Positions 22,066-31,987 are shown, counted from the first letter of the stretch. The stretch: 64,000 nucleotides of DNA from Eubacterium sp. OM08-24 (GCF_003438075.1 NZ_QSTA01000010.1:1-64000); one strand, 5' to 3'. Made by a program: numbers and translations. Notes: generated by a model not told the origin, from the letters alone.

Positions 22066-23592
22066 TTAAGCCTTATGACCGCCGATTTGCTCGTTTCGGT
22101 CTTTGGCGGTTGCACCTTCTTCAAGGTTCATTCCTTTTAACACAGCATTCTTACCAAACTTCTTTTTGATACTAAGCATTGCTTCTTGCATACGCCTTTC
22201 CCGTTCCAATTTTTCTTCTTCCTCCGCTTGCTTCTTCTTCAGTGCTTCGTAATCGGTAAACAGGTCAAGCTGCTGATATTCATCTTCCTGTTTGACAGAA
22301 TTTTCATCTACAAGTTTATTTGCTGTTATTGTTATCCTGCGGACAAGTAAATTCTCGTCAACTATTCTGTCGTATAAATCCATCACAGCATTGGTAATCA
22401 ATCGAGTAGAGGACGTCTTTTTCTTCAGATTTGCTGTTCCGTGTGCGTGCTTTGGAACTTTGCGTCCATATCGGTCAATCGTAATCTCGCCTTTGTATTG
22501 ATTTTTTAGGTTCGAATTACTTAAATTTTCAATATCATAGCCGATTGTCAACACAAGTTGGTCAGTTACAACTCCTTTATCCACCAAATCAAGCACCATT
22601 TGGTCGGTCATTTCTTTTACAATCAACTTTGCCTTTTCATAATCATAAGGGCAATGCAACACCTGACCGGAAGATACACTGTTTGTTTCTGGCTTATATG
22701 CTTTGACCTGCTCCATTGTACAAGGCTCATATCCCCAAGCGTGGTCTATGAGCAGTTCCGCATTGATACCGAACAGCTTGTACAGCAATTCCTCGTTATA
22801 CAGTTCATTCGGCTTTCCGATAGAACATCTTGCAATATCGCCCATTGTATAAAGTCCGTGTTCCTCTAACTTCTTCGCATAACCATTTCCGACTCTCCAG
22901 AAATCGGTTATCGGGCGATGACTCCATAGTTTCTTACGGTATGACATTTCATCAAGTTCAGCAATACGCACACCGTTCTTATCTGGCTCGATATGCTTTG
23001 CCACAATATCCATCGCAATCTTGCAGAGATACATATTCGTACCGATTCCTGCGGTTGCAGTTATACCAGTTGTTTTCAAGACATCCTGTATCATCGTCAT
23101 AGCAAGTTCTCTTGCAGTCATACGATAGGTTTTCAGATAATCAGTCACATCCATAAACACTTCGTCGATTGAATAAGGAAATATATCCTCTGGTGCAACG
23201 TATTTGAGATAAACATTATAAATTCTTGTGCTATACTCCATATAATATGCCATACGAGGAGGAGCAACGATATAATCTATCTCCAATGTAGGATTTGCAT
23301 CCAACTCTGCCTTGTCATCGGAAGAACCGGTAAATGTTCTGTTCGGTGCTTTCCATCTGCGGTTGTTATTTGCTTCCGTGACCTTTTGAACAACTTCAAA
23401 CAATCTTGGTCTACCGGGTATCCCATAACTTTTTAATGACGGAGATACCGCAAGGCAGATAGTTTTCTCTGTCCTGCTTTTATCCGCAACCACAAGATTT
23501 GTAGTCAATGGGTCGCGATTTCGTTCCTTACATTCCACAGAAGCGTAGAATGATTTCAGGTCGATTGCGATATAGGTCTTTTGCTTTGCCAT
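22066..23592 (-). CDS. Y-family DNA polymerase (UmuC-like)
   Basis: The protein has 508 residues from the second ATG (23592); 23595 is also possible. The catalytic motifs are IAIDLKSFYASVECKERN and FPYSIDEVFMDVTDY, and the helix-hairpin-helix region is FWRVGNGYAKKLEEHGL. The C-terminus has a charged linker with EQAEEEEKLERERR-like composition. It is longer than the DinB-like enzyme at 7023 and is the kind normally paired with YolD. Its start lies 32 bp from the first hsdS recombination core (23624). Confidence 0.92.
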   Translation of the reverse strand: MAKQKTYIAIDLKSFYASVECKERNRDPLTTNLVVADKSRTEKTICLAVSPSLKSYGIPGRPRLFEVVQKVTEANNNRRWKAPNRTFTGSSDDKAELDANPTLEIDYIVAPPRMAYYMEYSTRIYNVYLKYVAPEDIFPYSIDEVFMDVTDYLKTYRMTARELAMTMIQDVLKTTGITATAGIGTNMYLCKIAMDIVAKHIEPDKNGVRIAELDEMSYRKKLWSHRPITDFWRVGNGYAKKLEEHGLYTMGDIARCSIGKPNELYNEELLYKLFGINAELLIDHAWGYEPCTMEQVKAYKPETNSVSSGQVLHCPYDYEKAKLIVKEMTDQMVLDLVDKGVVTDQLVLTIGYDIENLSNSNLKNQYKGEITIDRYGRKVPKHAHGTANLKKKTSSTRLITNAVMDLYDRIVDENLLVRRITITANKLVDENSVKQEDEYQQLDLFTDYEALKKKQAEEEEKLERERRMQEAMLSIKKKFGKNAVLKGMNLEEGATAKDRNEQIGGHKA

Positions 23593-23623
23593 CATTCTAT
23601 GCTCCTTTCTGTGATTTCCGTTC

Positions 23624-23639
23624 TAAACGATAATTTAGC
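23624..23639 (+). repeat. hsdS recombination core A
   Basis: TAAACGATAATTTAGC here matches, in inverse orientation, core D at 26599-26614 inside the intact hsdS. The first 14 bases also match cores B (24213-24226) and C (25862-25875). In each gene reading the core encodes Asn-Asp-Asn-Leu, the central helix between the two target-recognition domains. Confidence 0.8.
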
Positions 23640-24207
23640 TTCAATGGCTTACGACATTTATATGCACACATTTTTCTCCAAAAAGCCTAATGGTAAGCTA
23701 AAAGATATACTCATAGAAGCAGATAAATCATCTGTTCAGGTAGGCGAAGCAAAGCAATCTACCGGAGAATATCCGTTTTTTACAAGTGGCTCGGCTATTT
23801 TGAAATGGGATATACCATTTATAAATGGACGAAATTGCTTTTTGAATACCGGAGGTAATGCCGATGTCAAATTCTATGTTGGCGAAGCAGCTTATTCCAC
23901 GGATACTTGGTGTATTTCTACCAATAACAATATGTCAGATTATTTGTATCTGCTTTTGGTATCAATAAAGCCTGAACTTAACCAAAAATTCTTTCAAGGA
24001 ACAGGATTAAAGCATTTACAAAAACCATTATTGAAAGACCGACCTATTTATATTCCGGATTTTGAGAAACTCAAAACCTTTAATGAGCAGGTAAATCCTA
24101 TGTTCAATATTATTTCTGAGAATACGAGAGAAAATCAGGCACTGATTACACTCCGTGACTGGCTTCTGCCTATGTTAATGAACGGTCAAGCCACCATTAG
24201 TGACTGA
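23637..24207 (+). pseudogene. hsdS: Silent hsdS cassette: second target-recognition half
   Basis: Directly after core A the plus strand reads ASMAYDIYMHTFFSKKPNGKLKDI, a target-recognition domain, and the C-terminal helix NQALITLRDWLLPMLMNGQATISD, nearly identical to the end of the intact HsdS (25881). There is no first half and no convincing start of its own. An inversion between core A and core B (24213) would place it in frame after the partial hsdS at 24186-24770. It is best read as a storage cassette for switching DNA specificity. Confidence 0.85.
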
Positions 24208-24226
24208 TACGGTAAATTATCGTTTA
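24150..24226. repeat. 77-bp inverted repeat, copy 1 (with core B)
   Basis: This segment pairs with 25862-25938 in inverse orientation over 77 bp with about three mismatches. It covers the conserved 3' end of hsdS (LRDWLLPMLMNGQATISD), the stop codon and the core TAAATTATCGTTTA at 24213-24226. It flanks the recombinase gene with the other copy. Confidence 0.9.
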
Positions 24227-24770
24227 TCTTACTATTCATTAAAATTTTTTCATCAATCGCTGATAATAATTCAACCATTTTATCTTGTGCTATTTTATCA
24301 GGCACCTTAAAATCAAGGGATGTTAGATAATCAATATTTATATTATCCTGTGTACTTCCTGAAGCTGCATTCTGTATTGAATTTCTGATAAAATCAAATA
24401 CATAATACATAAATTTTTCAGATGAAACTTCTTTATAAGCCTTAAAACCAACTACACTATCCGGAAAACACATAGGATAAGCAAGTAATGCTGTTTCTGC
24501 GATGTTAGCCGCAATCGTAATGCACAAAGTCTCTGCATCCCATAATTTGCTTTGTTGTAACCCAAATTCCCCGTATTCTTGAGTGTGATGCGTAATATAT
24601 AGGTTTGCTTCTTTAATTTCACCTGTTTGTACTAATGGATACCCGCCACCCTCAAACAAGTTCTTGTCGTTCCTTGGACGGTGTGTTGATTTTCCTCTTG
24701 CAAATTCACCTAAATCAGAAAGTTTCATAGTTTTCCAATTTTTATTATATTTACTTTCGTTGTAAACCAT
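24186..24770 (-). CDS. hsdS: Partial HsdS: first target-recognition half
   Basis: The protein has ~194 residues from the ATG at 24770 (GGAG 7 nt ahead). It contains one target-recognition domain (KLSDLGEFARGKSTHRPRND, YPLVQTGEIKEANLYITHH, QDNINIDYLTSLDFKVPD) and the coiled-coil region up to INDNL. It then runs through core B into the inverted repeat and stops (PYQSLMVA). A half-length HsdS can sometimes dimerise. More likely it is a cassette that becomes complete after inversion between cores A and B. Its start follows the recombinase stop by 10 nt. Confidence 0.85.
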   Translation of the reverse strand: MVYNESKYNKNWKTMKLSDLGEFARGKSTHRPRNDKNLFEGGGYPLVQTGEIKEANLYITHHTQEYGEFGLQQSKLWDAETLCITIAANIAETALLAYPMCFPDSVVGFKAYKEVSSEKFMYYVFDFIRNSIQNAASGSTQDNINIDYLTSLDFKVPDKIAQDKMVELLSAIDEKILMNSKINDNLPYQSLMVA

Positions 24771-24780
24771 CCTTTTCTCC

Positions 24781-25764
24781 TTATCCGATATATTTCCTAT
24801 GTGCAATTTTTACATTGCTTTGTTTTACCATTGCATACTGCAAGGTCGTATCTATCTTCCTATGCCCCAAGAGCTGTTGCAGTTGCTCAATGGGCATTCC
24901 TTTGTCTATTGCCATAGTTGCAAGGGTACGCCTGAACTTGTGTGGGTGTACCTTGTGCAATCCTAATTGCTTTCCAAATTCTCTGAGCCTTGTTTCTATA
25001 CCGCCGATTTTTAGCCTTTCGTGCGGTGCTTTCAGCGATACAAAAAGTGCCGGGTTATCATCGGTTCTGCTGTTTAAGTAATTCTGTAAGTGTATCTTTG
25101 TCCTTGCGTCAAAATAGACCACTCGTTCTTTGTTGCCTTTACCGAACACGATACATTCTCGCTCGTTAAAATCAATATCATTTCTGTTGAGCAACACCAT
25201 TTCTCCGACACGCATACCCGTTGAAGCCAGCATATCAATCATTGCCAAATCTCTCGGCTCGGTGCAGTTATCTCTCATAAGCTCCAACGCTTCATCGGAG
25301 TATGTTTCTTTAATGTTCGTGCCGGTTTTGACCTTATGTATTCGCCTGACAGGACTTTTCAATATATAGTCCTCGTCCTCAAGCCACGAAAAGAAGCTTG
25401 AAAGGATACGGCGGATATTATCAATCGTAACCTTGCTTGATTTTTTCTTTTCCTGATACTCGGTCAGGTATCGCCTTATGTCGTCAGTTTCAATGTGCTT
25501 TACGCTTTTGCCGACGGTTGCAATCATCATTTCGATAGTTGCTTTGTAGTATTTAAGAGATTTCTCGGAACAGCCCTCAATTCGCTTTGCCGACAGGAAC
25601 AGCTCCATATAGTCCTGCTCCGAGATTTCTTTTTCACTTTCATTTTTTGTTACCTCATAATCAAAAAGTGTATGTTGCAATACCTCTTGCAAGCGTTCTG
25701 TCTGTGCGTTATTCAAGAAAGGTAACATAGCCTGAACAACATCTGTAATTAAATTTTGTTTCAT
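24781..25764 (-). CDS. Tyrosine recombinase, hsdS invertase
   Basis: The protein has 327 residues. The N-terminal SAM-like domain (YMELFLSAKRIEGCSEKSLKYYK) precedes a catalytic domain with ASTGMRVGEMV, the Lys region VFGKGNKERVVYF, HPHKFRRTLATM, LLGHRKIDTTLQYA and Tyr. It is XerC/D-like, different from the Tn916-type Int. It lies between two 77-bp inverted repeats inside a type I restriction locus. Such recombinases invert hsdS segments in other bacteria (for example the pneumococcal and Mycoplasma systems). Confidence 0.92.
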   Translation of the reverse strand: MKQNLITDVVQAMLPFLNNAQTERLQEVLQHTLFDYEVTKNESEKEISEQDYMELFLSAKRIEGCSEKSLKYYKATIEMMIATVGKSVKHIETDDIRRYLTEYQEKKKSSKVTIDNIRRILSSFFSWLEDEDYILKSPVRRIHKVKTGTNIKETYSDEALELMRDNCTEPRDLAMIDMLASTGMRVGEMVLLNRNDIDFNERECIVFGKGNKERVVYFDARTKIHLQNYLNSRTDDNPALFVSLKAPHERLKIGGIETRLREFGKQLGLHKVHPHKFRRTLATMAIDKGMPIEQLQQLLGHRKIDTTLQYAMVKQSNVKIAHRKYIG

Positions 25765-25861
25765 TAGTCAATTCTCCTTTTATTTAACTTAGAGAACGAC
25801 TACGGAGTGGGTAGTCCCCTGATTTAACTCTCGCCACCCACAAGAGTTATGGGATGTATGT

Positions 25862-25938
25862 TAAACGATAATTTACCGTATCAGTCACTAATGGTGGCTT
25901 GACCGTTCATTAGCATAGGTAAAAGCCAGTCACGGAGT
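25862..25938. repeat. 77-bp inverted repeat, copy 2 (with core C)
   Basis: This is the inverse partner of 24150-24226. It starts with core C, TAAACGATAATTTA, at 25862-25875, just past the stop of the intact hsdS, and covers the last ~19 codons of that gene. Confidence 0.9.
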
Positions 25939-27146
25939 TTCAATAATTGTGTATTTTCTTGCATATTACTATGAATAAGCTCCAAAGATTGCGAAACAAT
26001 TTGATTAAACTCTCGCAACAATGATTGTGGTGGAATAGGAACAGTCAAGTTACTTAGTGTATCTTGACTCACATTCTGCAAAATTGAACCTCCTGTTTTG
26101 GTAGCGGCACTACCTTCTAACTGTTTCAGGTAGAACATTAAGTAATATTTATATATATCATCACAAGGAGTACAGCAGATAATAAATCCACAAAAAATAA
26201 TATTGCTACTTGGTTTTTGCAGGATTCTTGTAGCTCCCGGTATACCACTTCGTGCGACGATAATACTGTTCTCAGACACACAGTACTTATTGCCTTGTTT
26301 TTGTGGAAGACTTATTTCATCCAAGTCATTTTCATTTAATATGAGGTCGGAGGAAGATATATTTCGTACATTTATTATTCTATATATTTTGTCTCCTTCA
26401 ACACTCTTATCATAGTTGATACCGTTGCGAAGAGAACATAACTCGCCAAATGATTTTATCTCCCAACCAGCTGGAATCTTACGTTTGATTTTATCATTCC
26501 ATATCATCAGTCCTCCATCAGCCTTATACTGATGTTTGTCGTTATGAGGAAAATCAAACTGATTAAACCAATAATTATAAATATCTTTGAGTTGGTATGC
26601 TAAATTATCGTTTATCGCATTATTCAAATTCACTTTTTTCTCTATATCATACAAACATTTGCCAATTTTCCTTTGAGTAGTAATATCCGGTAAGAATACT
26701 TCAACATCATAAACATCATCGGGTGATATATTCCTTTGCCTTGTCCCGCTGGCTCTGTATTCAAGTTGGTCTTTCACTAAATTCGTAGCCAATAAATAAT
26801 GAAGATAATATTTATCCGCCTTGTCATCAACAGGAACAACCTTTCCAACACGCTGATTAAGTACAAAAGTTATTCCTTGCATTTTAGGTACAAATGCAGT
26901 ATTTCCAAATAATCCAACAACCTGTTCTGTGAGCGGCATAATTAAATCGTCCTCTTTCAAGATAAAGTCATTTGGAAATGAAGCCCCATAAAATGTTGTC
27001 TTATCTTTGTTGAATTGGAAGTTATTTGTTGATGAAATATTCGCAAGTGTGACAAGTGCATACTCGCTCTCGTCAACATAGTTTTCACTCTTGAACGCAA
27101 ATCCGTGTTTAATTTTTAGTATTTCTCCCAGCTTAACTTTATTCAT
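25881..27146 (-). CDS. hsdS: Type I restriction specificity subunit HsdS
   Basis: The protein has 421 residues with two target-recognition domains. The first (residues ~1-175) includes LGEILKIKHGFAFKS and ISPDDVYDVEVFLPD. A central helix KKVNLNNAINDNLAYQLKDIYNYWF (~177-200) contains core D. The second domain starts near KIKRKIPAGWEIKSFGELC and ends with the conserved LRDWLLPMLMNGQATISD helix. It chooses the DNA target for HsdM and HsdR. It overlaps hsdM by 8 nt. Each half is bounded by recombination cores, so the present target is one of several possible. Confidence 0.93.
   Translation of the reverse strand: MNKVKLGEILKIKHGFAFKSENYVDESEYALVTLANISSTNNFQFNKDKTTFYGASFPNDFILKEDDLIMPLTEQVVGLFGNTAFVPKMQGITFVLNQRVGKVVPVDDKADKYYLHYLLATNLVKDQLEYRASGTRQRNISPDDVYDVEVFLPDITTQRKIGKCLYDIEKKVNLNNAINDNLAYQLKDIYNYWFNQFDFPHNDKHQYKADGGLMIWNDKIKRKIPAGWEIKSFGELCSLRNGINYDKSVEGDKIYRIINVRNISSSDLILNENDLDEISLPQKQGNKYCVSENSIIVARSGIPGATRILQKPSSNIIFCGFIICCTPCDDIYKYYLMFYLKQLEGSAATKTGGSILQNVSQDTLSNLTVPIPPQSLLREFNQIVSQSLELIHSNMQENTQLLKLRDWLLPMLMNGQATISD
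26599..26614 (-). repeat. hsdS recombination core D
   Basis: GCTAAATTATCGTTTA on the plus strand, the inverse of core A (23624-23639), lies in the central helix of the intact hsdS. Cores A and C read forward; cores B and D read in reverse. Recombination of A/B, C/D, A/D or B/C would therefore invert DNA, while A/C or B/D would delete it. Confidence 0.8.
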
Positions 27147-28773
27147 ACTTCACCTTCTTCAACTGCTCCATAATCTCTGTTTTCAGTTTGTCTCCCTCTG
27201 TGAAATATTCCTGCAACTTGTCTGCATATGCTGTCATACGAGCATTAAATTCGTCCTGCGATAATTCCACATATTCGATTTTTACATCAAAATACTGTCC
27301 GGCAGAAAGGGAATACTTCTTTTCCTTGATTTCATCATAAGTGACTGCAACAGAGAAATCATCAACAGCTTCTTTATTAAGGAAAGTATCTACGATTTTA
27401 TCAATTTCAAAATCACGAAGTCTGCGTTTCTGATTGTTTCCGTCTTTGTATTCCTCGCCAAGTTTTGAAGCGTCTATCAGCACAACTTTTTCTGTTTCTT
27501 TGGAATTATCAAAGAACAGGACAGACACATTCGTACCGGTATTTGCAAATACATTTGATGGCATACTGATACAGCCATACACGATATGTTCATCTACAAT
27601 ATGCTGTAATATCTTCTTTTCGACACCGGATTTCGCTGTTACAAAACCGGTAGGTACAACAATCGCACCTTTTCCTTTTGCTTTAAGGGAATTAAGAACG
27701 TGCTGAATAAAAAGGGTGTAAATCGCCATACTCTCTTTTTTCTTCGCTGGAACTTTCGGAACACCAGCCCAAAAGCGAACTGGCATTGCAGCAATTCGCT
27801 CTCTTGTATCTGAAAAGTCCATTTTGAACGGAGGGTTGGATACTACATAGTCAAAAGTTCTGAGTTCTGTACCGTTGTCGCTCTTGTGATACGGAGCAAC
27901 AAGCGTATCTCCCTGAATAGCGTGGTCAAGAGAAGATACCAGACCATTCAGAATAAGATTAAGTTTTAACATCTTATTGCTTCGCTGTGAAATATCTTGT
28001 GCAAAAATCGTACACTTATCTTCTCCAATTTGATGAGCAAGAGCCATCAAAAGTGTTCCTGTTCCTGCCGATGGGTCGTAACATTCTATATTGTGCAAAT
28101 CAGTTGCTTTACCAACAAGTAATCTTGCCATAATCGTTGCGATAGCGTGTGGAGTATAATACTCTGCATACTTTCCGCCGCCTGCGGTATTATAGTCTTT
28201 AATCAAATATTCAAATATATCTGCAAAGAAATCGTAATGCTGCTCAAATGCTTCCTCAAAAGAGAAATTAACAAGCTTATCTACCAATGCACGGGCAAAC
28301 GGTGCTCTTGCAGCATCATCAGTTACATACTGCGTCAGTTTTTCAAAAAGCGGAATCTTTGTATTCTGAGCAGTTTGCGTAGAAAATATATCTATATTCT
28401 TATCCGCTATGTCTGTCATTGTGCTGTCAAAAATCAGGTCGAAATCACCCTTTGCCTGCTGATTCCAAAGATTTGCAATCAAATGTTCCGGATATAAGCG
28501 TGGAATATCCGATGATAATGTATCAAAAATATCAAGCCTGTCATCTTCTGGCATTTCAGCATAAGTAAGTTCCCACTTTTCCGCATTCTTTAAAGCAGGA
28601 CTTACTTTTTTTACTTCATATCCGAATTTATCATTCAAAAATTTATAAAGGAAAACCTGTGTAATAATCTTGTATTCATTACCGTCGTTTCCCATACCAT
28701 AAGTCTGACAGGTCGCTTTTAATGCGTCTATCAGCTCTACGGTTTTTTCTTTTATCGTTTTTGTTTCTGCCAT
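27139..28773 (-). CDS. hsdM: Type I modification methyltransferase HsdM
   Basis: The protein has 544 residues. The N-terminal helical HsdM_N domain carries FKFLNDKFGYE-type features. The SAM site is CYDPSAGTGTLLMALAHQIG and the amino-methyltransferase catalytic motif is VSNPPFKMDFSD. The GGGKYAEYYTPHAIATIMARLL segment is typical of HsdM. It makes N6-methyladenine at the HsdS-selected site. It lies 11 nt after hsdR in the order XRE-R-M-S. Confidence 0.96.
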   Translation of the reverse strand: MAETKTIKEKTVELIDALKATCQTYGMGNDGNEYKIITQVFLYKFLNDKFGYEVKKVSPALKNAEKWELTYAEMPEDDRLDIFDTLSSDIPRLYPEHLIANLWNQQAKGDFDLIFDSTMTDIADKNIDIFSTQTAQNTKIPLFEKLTQYVTDDAARAPFARALVDKLVNFSFEEAFEQHYDFFADIFEYLIKDYNTAGGGKYAEYYTPHAIATIMARLLVGKATDLHNIECYDPSAGTGTLLMALAHQIGEDKCTIFAQDISQRSNKMLKLNLILNGLVSSLDHAIQGDTLVAPYHKSDNGTELRTFDYVVSNPPFKMDFSDTRERIAAMPVRFWAGVPKVPAKKKESMAIYTLFIQHVLNSLKAKGKGAIVVPTGFVTAKSGVEKKILQHIVDEHIVYGCISMPSNVFANTGTNVSVLFFDNSKETEKVVLIDASKLGEEYKDGNNQKRRLRDFEIDKIVDTFLNKEAVDDFSVAVTYDEIKEKKYSLSAGQYFDVKIEYVELSQDEFNARMTAYADKLQEYFTEGDKLKTEIMEQLKKVKYE

Positions 28774-28784
28774 CGTGTTCTCCT

Positions 28785-31700
28785 CTATGCAACTGAATAA
28801 GTTTGATTATACTGGTCGAGATACTGCTTCGTTATTCTACTTTGAATAAATTTTCTGTCATCACGAGCACTCGCTATACCAAGCCTATCAATGCCTAATT
28901 TGATTTGTGTCATAACCGTTTGTTCAAAATATGCGTCTTTCTTCAATATATCATTTCGGTCGTATACCTTTTGGTCTATATCAGTCTTAATAGACTTCAA
29001 AACATCCATAATTGATGCGTCATATTCCGAAACAATCGGTTGTTTATTAGCTGCTTTACGAGCAAGATTTTCTTCTCGGATTCTCTTATGAACTCTTGCA
29101 AATTTTGCGTCGCCATTATATTTACGGAGCAATACATTATTCTTTTTCTGAAGCTCATCCAATTTTTTAAGAATTTCCTCCAGTTCTTTTCCTTGTTCCT
29201 CAATCTCAGTTATACTTTTCGGTTCAAATCCGTGTTCCTTAAAGCGAAGCAAAAATGCTTCCTGCAATGTAATAAATTCTGGGTCGTCCGGGTCAATATT
29301 CTGAGTAAAAGCACGAACTGTCTTTCTGTATTTCTCAGTAACATTTTCTTTGCCACCGACAATTTTTAATTCTTCTTCGCTGATTTTACTGAAGTTGAAA
29401 GTAATATCTTCCATAGCTTCATTTACAAGCAGTTTTGTTGTATCGTCGCTTGCAAAGAGTTCCTTTTGATTTATATTGTCGATATGGTGCTGAACTTCTG
29501 AAATAAGAGAAGGCAACTTTGTCAGTTCCATTCTTGCAAAAGTTTCTTTCAGCTCATCATCGCCAAAAGTTCTTACCAAATTGCAACAATCACGAGCCGC
29601 AATCAAAATCTTTTTAAGTTTCAGCAGTTCTTGCTTATCCTCAATCGTGGATATTTCGGTACTAAACGCTTCTGCATTATCGGTCGTGTAATTGAAAAGA
29701 ACCTGCTGCACTTCCTGCATTTGCTGAATAAGTTCCTGCGGGTCTTCAATAACCTGTTTAAACGTATCCACTTCATTACCTTTTCCAACTTCATTTGGGT
29801 CGTTGAAGCGATTAAGTTCTTTCAAATAGGCTGCATTGGTTTCATCAAAATTACGCTTAATATCAGCAAAATCAATCACATATCCGTAGTGGTTATCCTT
29901 ATATGGTCTATTCACTCTTGTGATTGCCTGCAAAAGATTGTGGTCCTTTAACTTTCTTCCAAAATACAGTCTTTTCAATCTTGGTGCGTCAAATCCGGTA
30001 AGCAGCATATTAAAGACAATAAGAATATCTACCGTCATATTTTTCTTGAAGTTATTGACAATAGTATCTCTCGTATCTTTATCATCACTGTCATACAGAA
30101 TGAGCCCTGCTTTTAGATTACTCTTTAAGGAAGCAGTCCTATTAAGTTCATTTTGGATTTCATCAAAATAAGCAAATAATTTTCTTGCCTGTTCACTTGT
30201 TTCGCATATAATCATTCCGCCCAGAGTATTATCTCCCTGAATTTGTCTAAATCTCTTCAAATCAGTGATGATATACCGGAGCAGTTCCTTGACATAATTA
30301 TCGTGTTCTACAATCTGGTTTTTCTTAACATCTTTCTTTTCAACTAATGTTTCGAGTTTCTCATAGATTTCAGAAAGACGCTCTTTATACTGAGTTTCTA
30401 TGTCTTCTCGGATAATTTTCAATGTGTATCCATCTAAAATAGATTTATCATAATAATAAGTGTGAAGATAGTTTCCGAATACTCTCCACGACTCTCGTTC
30501 CTCCTTCAATAAAGGAGTTCCTGTCAACGCAATCTTAATGGCATTTTTGTCTGCGTCCAGAAGATTTGCCAAGAATGAACCTTCCGGCTTATATCCTCTG
30601 TGTGCTTCATCTATAATAAAAACTCTCTGCAAGTTTGTTGCATATGCCGGCAAATCAACCTTTTCTCTATCTTCTTCAAATCGTTGAATATTAACGACCG
30701 TTATTTCCGGCTTTCCTGAGTTTCCCTCCTGTGCCTGATTAGTGCGGAATTGTTCCATAAGTTCAGCTCGGGAATTTGCAGTTTTAACAACCAAACCACG
30801 AGCTTCAAACTCATCAGATGCCTGTTTCAGCAAATCCAGTCGGTCAACAATAAAATAGAACTTCGCCACCTTGTCGTGCTTGCTGAAGTAATCTGAGAGA
30901 ACATATGTGAGATTATAAGACAAAGCAGTTTTTCCGCTTCCCTGTGTATGCCATATCACACCGGAAGTTACACCTTTATCAATTTTTTGTCTGACAATCA
31001 AAGCAGCAAACATCTGCTGATAACGCATTATATGTTTTTGGTCTGTAACCTCAATCTTTCCGTCAATCTCTTTTTGAAAACGAACATAAGTAATGCCGTA
31101 CTTCAAAATAAACAGTAGCCTTTCGGGGCTGCACATAGAAGTAAGTACACGATTCGTCGGTGTATATGTATCCAAATTTGTCTGATACTCAGGCGTATTA
31201 TGGATAACCTGACAGTTGAAATCAGATAAAATCTTTCTTTCTACTTCTCTATCTATATCCTTATATGGAAAATCTCGATTATATGGAGCAATTTCTAAAT
31301 TAGTTGGATTTTCTTCTCTGAAGCAATTAAATGGTGCAGATTGTCTCGCTGTTGTACAGTAAAACGCACCCTGAACAGGAACAATGCCGCCCATTGTGTC
31401 ATATTCCATATTATTTGAGAAAATCATCAACTGCGTAATGTTCAAAAATCTCCTAAACTTCTTGTTCGGAAATCTCTGATTATTCATTCTCTTGCTTTCT
31501 GCAACCATTCCACCGTGATTGTTCGGCTTCTTAACTTCTACAAAAACAAGTGGTAATCCGTTTATAAACAAAGTTATATCCGGTCTGAATTCATCTTGGT
31601 CACGCTTACAGGTAAATTCAGCAGTAAAATGATATGTATTATTCTTAGGATTTTCAAAATCCACCAATCTGATTGGCGAAACTGAAGAAAGTCGTTTATA

Positions 31701-31970
31701 AAAGCTGTGTCCGAGGTCGTCGTTATCCAGTTCCTGCCTTATCGTTTTCAAAACCTGTTCTGCTTCTCCCTTATGTTCGGGATTGAGTTTAACAAATTGT
31801 TCCTTGAAAACATTGATTAAGATATTCGTATCCGGATCATAAATAGTCCCAGCCATATCTTCGGTTATCTTTCCAAAATAGGTGTATCCAATTCTTGTGA
31901 GATGAACCATTGCCGGCATTTGCACACGAGTAGCCTCGTTAAACATATTACGCTTACCATTGCCTGCCAT
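28785..31970 (-). CDS. hsdR: Type I restriction endonuclease HsdR
   Basis: The protein has 1,061 residues. The N-terminal nuclease (PD-ExK) shows FRPDITLFINGLPLVFVEVKKP. The helicase motor has Walker A HTQGSGKTAL at ~345, motif II FIIDEAHRGY, motif III ALTGTP and motif VI region QAITRVNRPY. A helical C-terminal domain binds HsdM. It translocates and cuts DNA unmethylated at the HsdS target. Length and motif order are complete, so it should be active. Confidence 0.96.
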   Translation of the reverse strand: MAGNGKRNMFNEATRVQMPAMVHLTRIGYTYFGKITEDMAGTIYDPDTNILINVFKEQFVKLNPEHKGEAEQVLKTIRQELDNDDLGHSFYKRLSSVSPIRLVDFENPKNNTYHFTAEFTCKRDQDEFRPDITLFINGLPLVFVEVKKPNNHGGMVAESKRMNNQRFPNKKFRRFLNITQLMIFSNNMEYDTMGGIVPVQGAFYCTTARQSAPFNCFREENPTNLEIAPYNRDFPYKDIDREVERKILSDFNCQVIHNTPEYQTNLDTYTPTNRVLTSMCSPERLLFILKYGITYVRFQKEIDGKIEVTDQKHIMRYQQMFAALIVRQKIDKGVTSGVIWHTQGSGKTALSYNLTYVLSDYFSKHDKVAKFYFIVDRLDLLKQASDEFEARGLVVKTANSRAELMEQFRTNQAQEGNSGKPEITVVNIQRFEEDREKVDLPAYATNLQRVFIIDEAHRGYKPEGSFLANLLDADKNAIKIALTGTPLLKEERESWRVFGNYLHTYYYDKSILDGYTLKIIREDIETQYKERLSEIYEKLETLVEKKDVKKNQIVEHDNYVKELLRYIITDLKRFRQIQGDNTLGGMIICETSEQARKLFAYFDEIQNELNRTASLKSNLKAGLILYDSDDKDTRDTIVNNFKKNMTVDILIVFNMLLTGFDAPRLKRLYFGRKLKDHNLLQAITRVNRPYKDNHYGYVIDFADIKRNFDETNAAYLKELNRFNDPNEVGKGNEVDTFKQVIEDPQELIQQMQEVQQVLFNYTTDNAEAFSTEISTIEDKQELLKLKKILIAARDCCNLVRTFGDDELKETFARMELTKLPSLISEVQHHIDNINQKELFASDDTTKLLVNEAMEDITFNFSKISEEELKIVGGKENVTEKYRKTVRAFTQNIDPDDPEFITLQEAFLLRFKEHGFEPKSITEIEEQGKELEEILKKLDELQKKNNVLLRKYNGDAKFARVHKRIREENLARKAANKQPIVSEYDASIMDVLKSIKTDIDQKVYDRNDILKKDAYFEQTVMTQIKLGIDRLGIASARDDRKFIQSRITKQYLDQYNQTYSVA

Positions 31971-31987
31971 ATCCAGACCTCCTTAAT

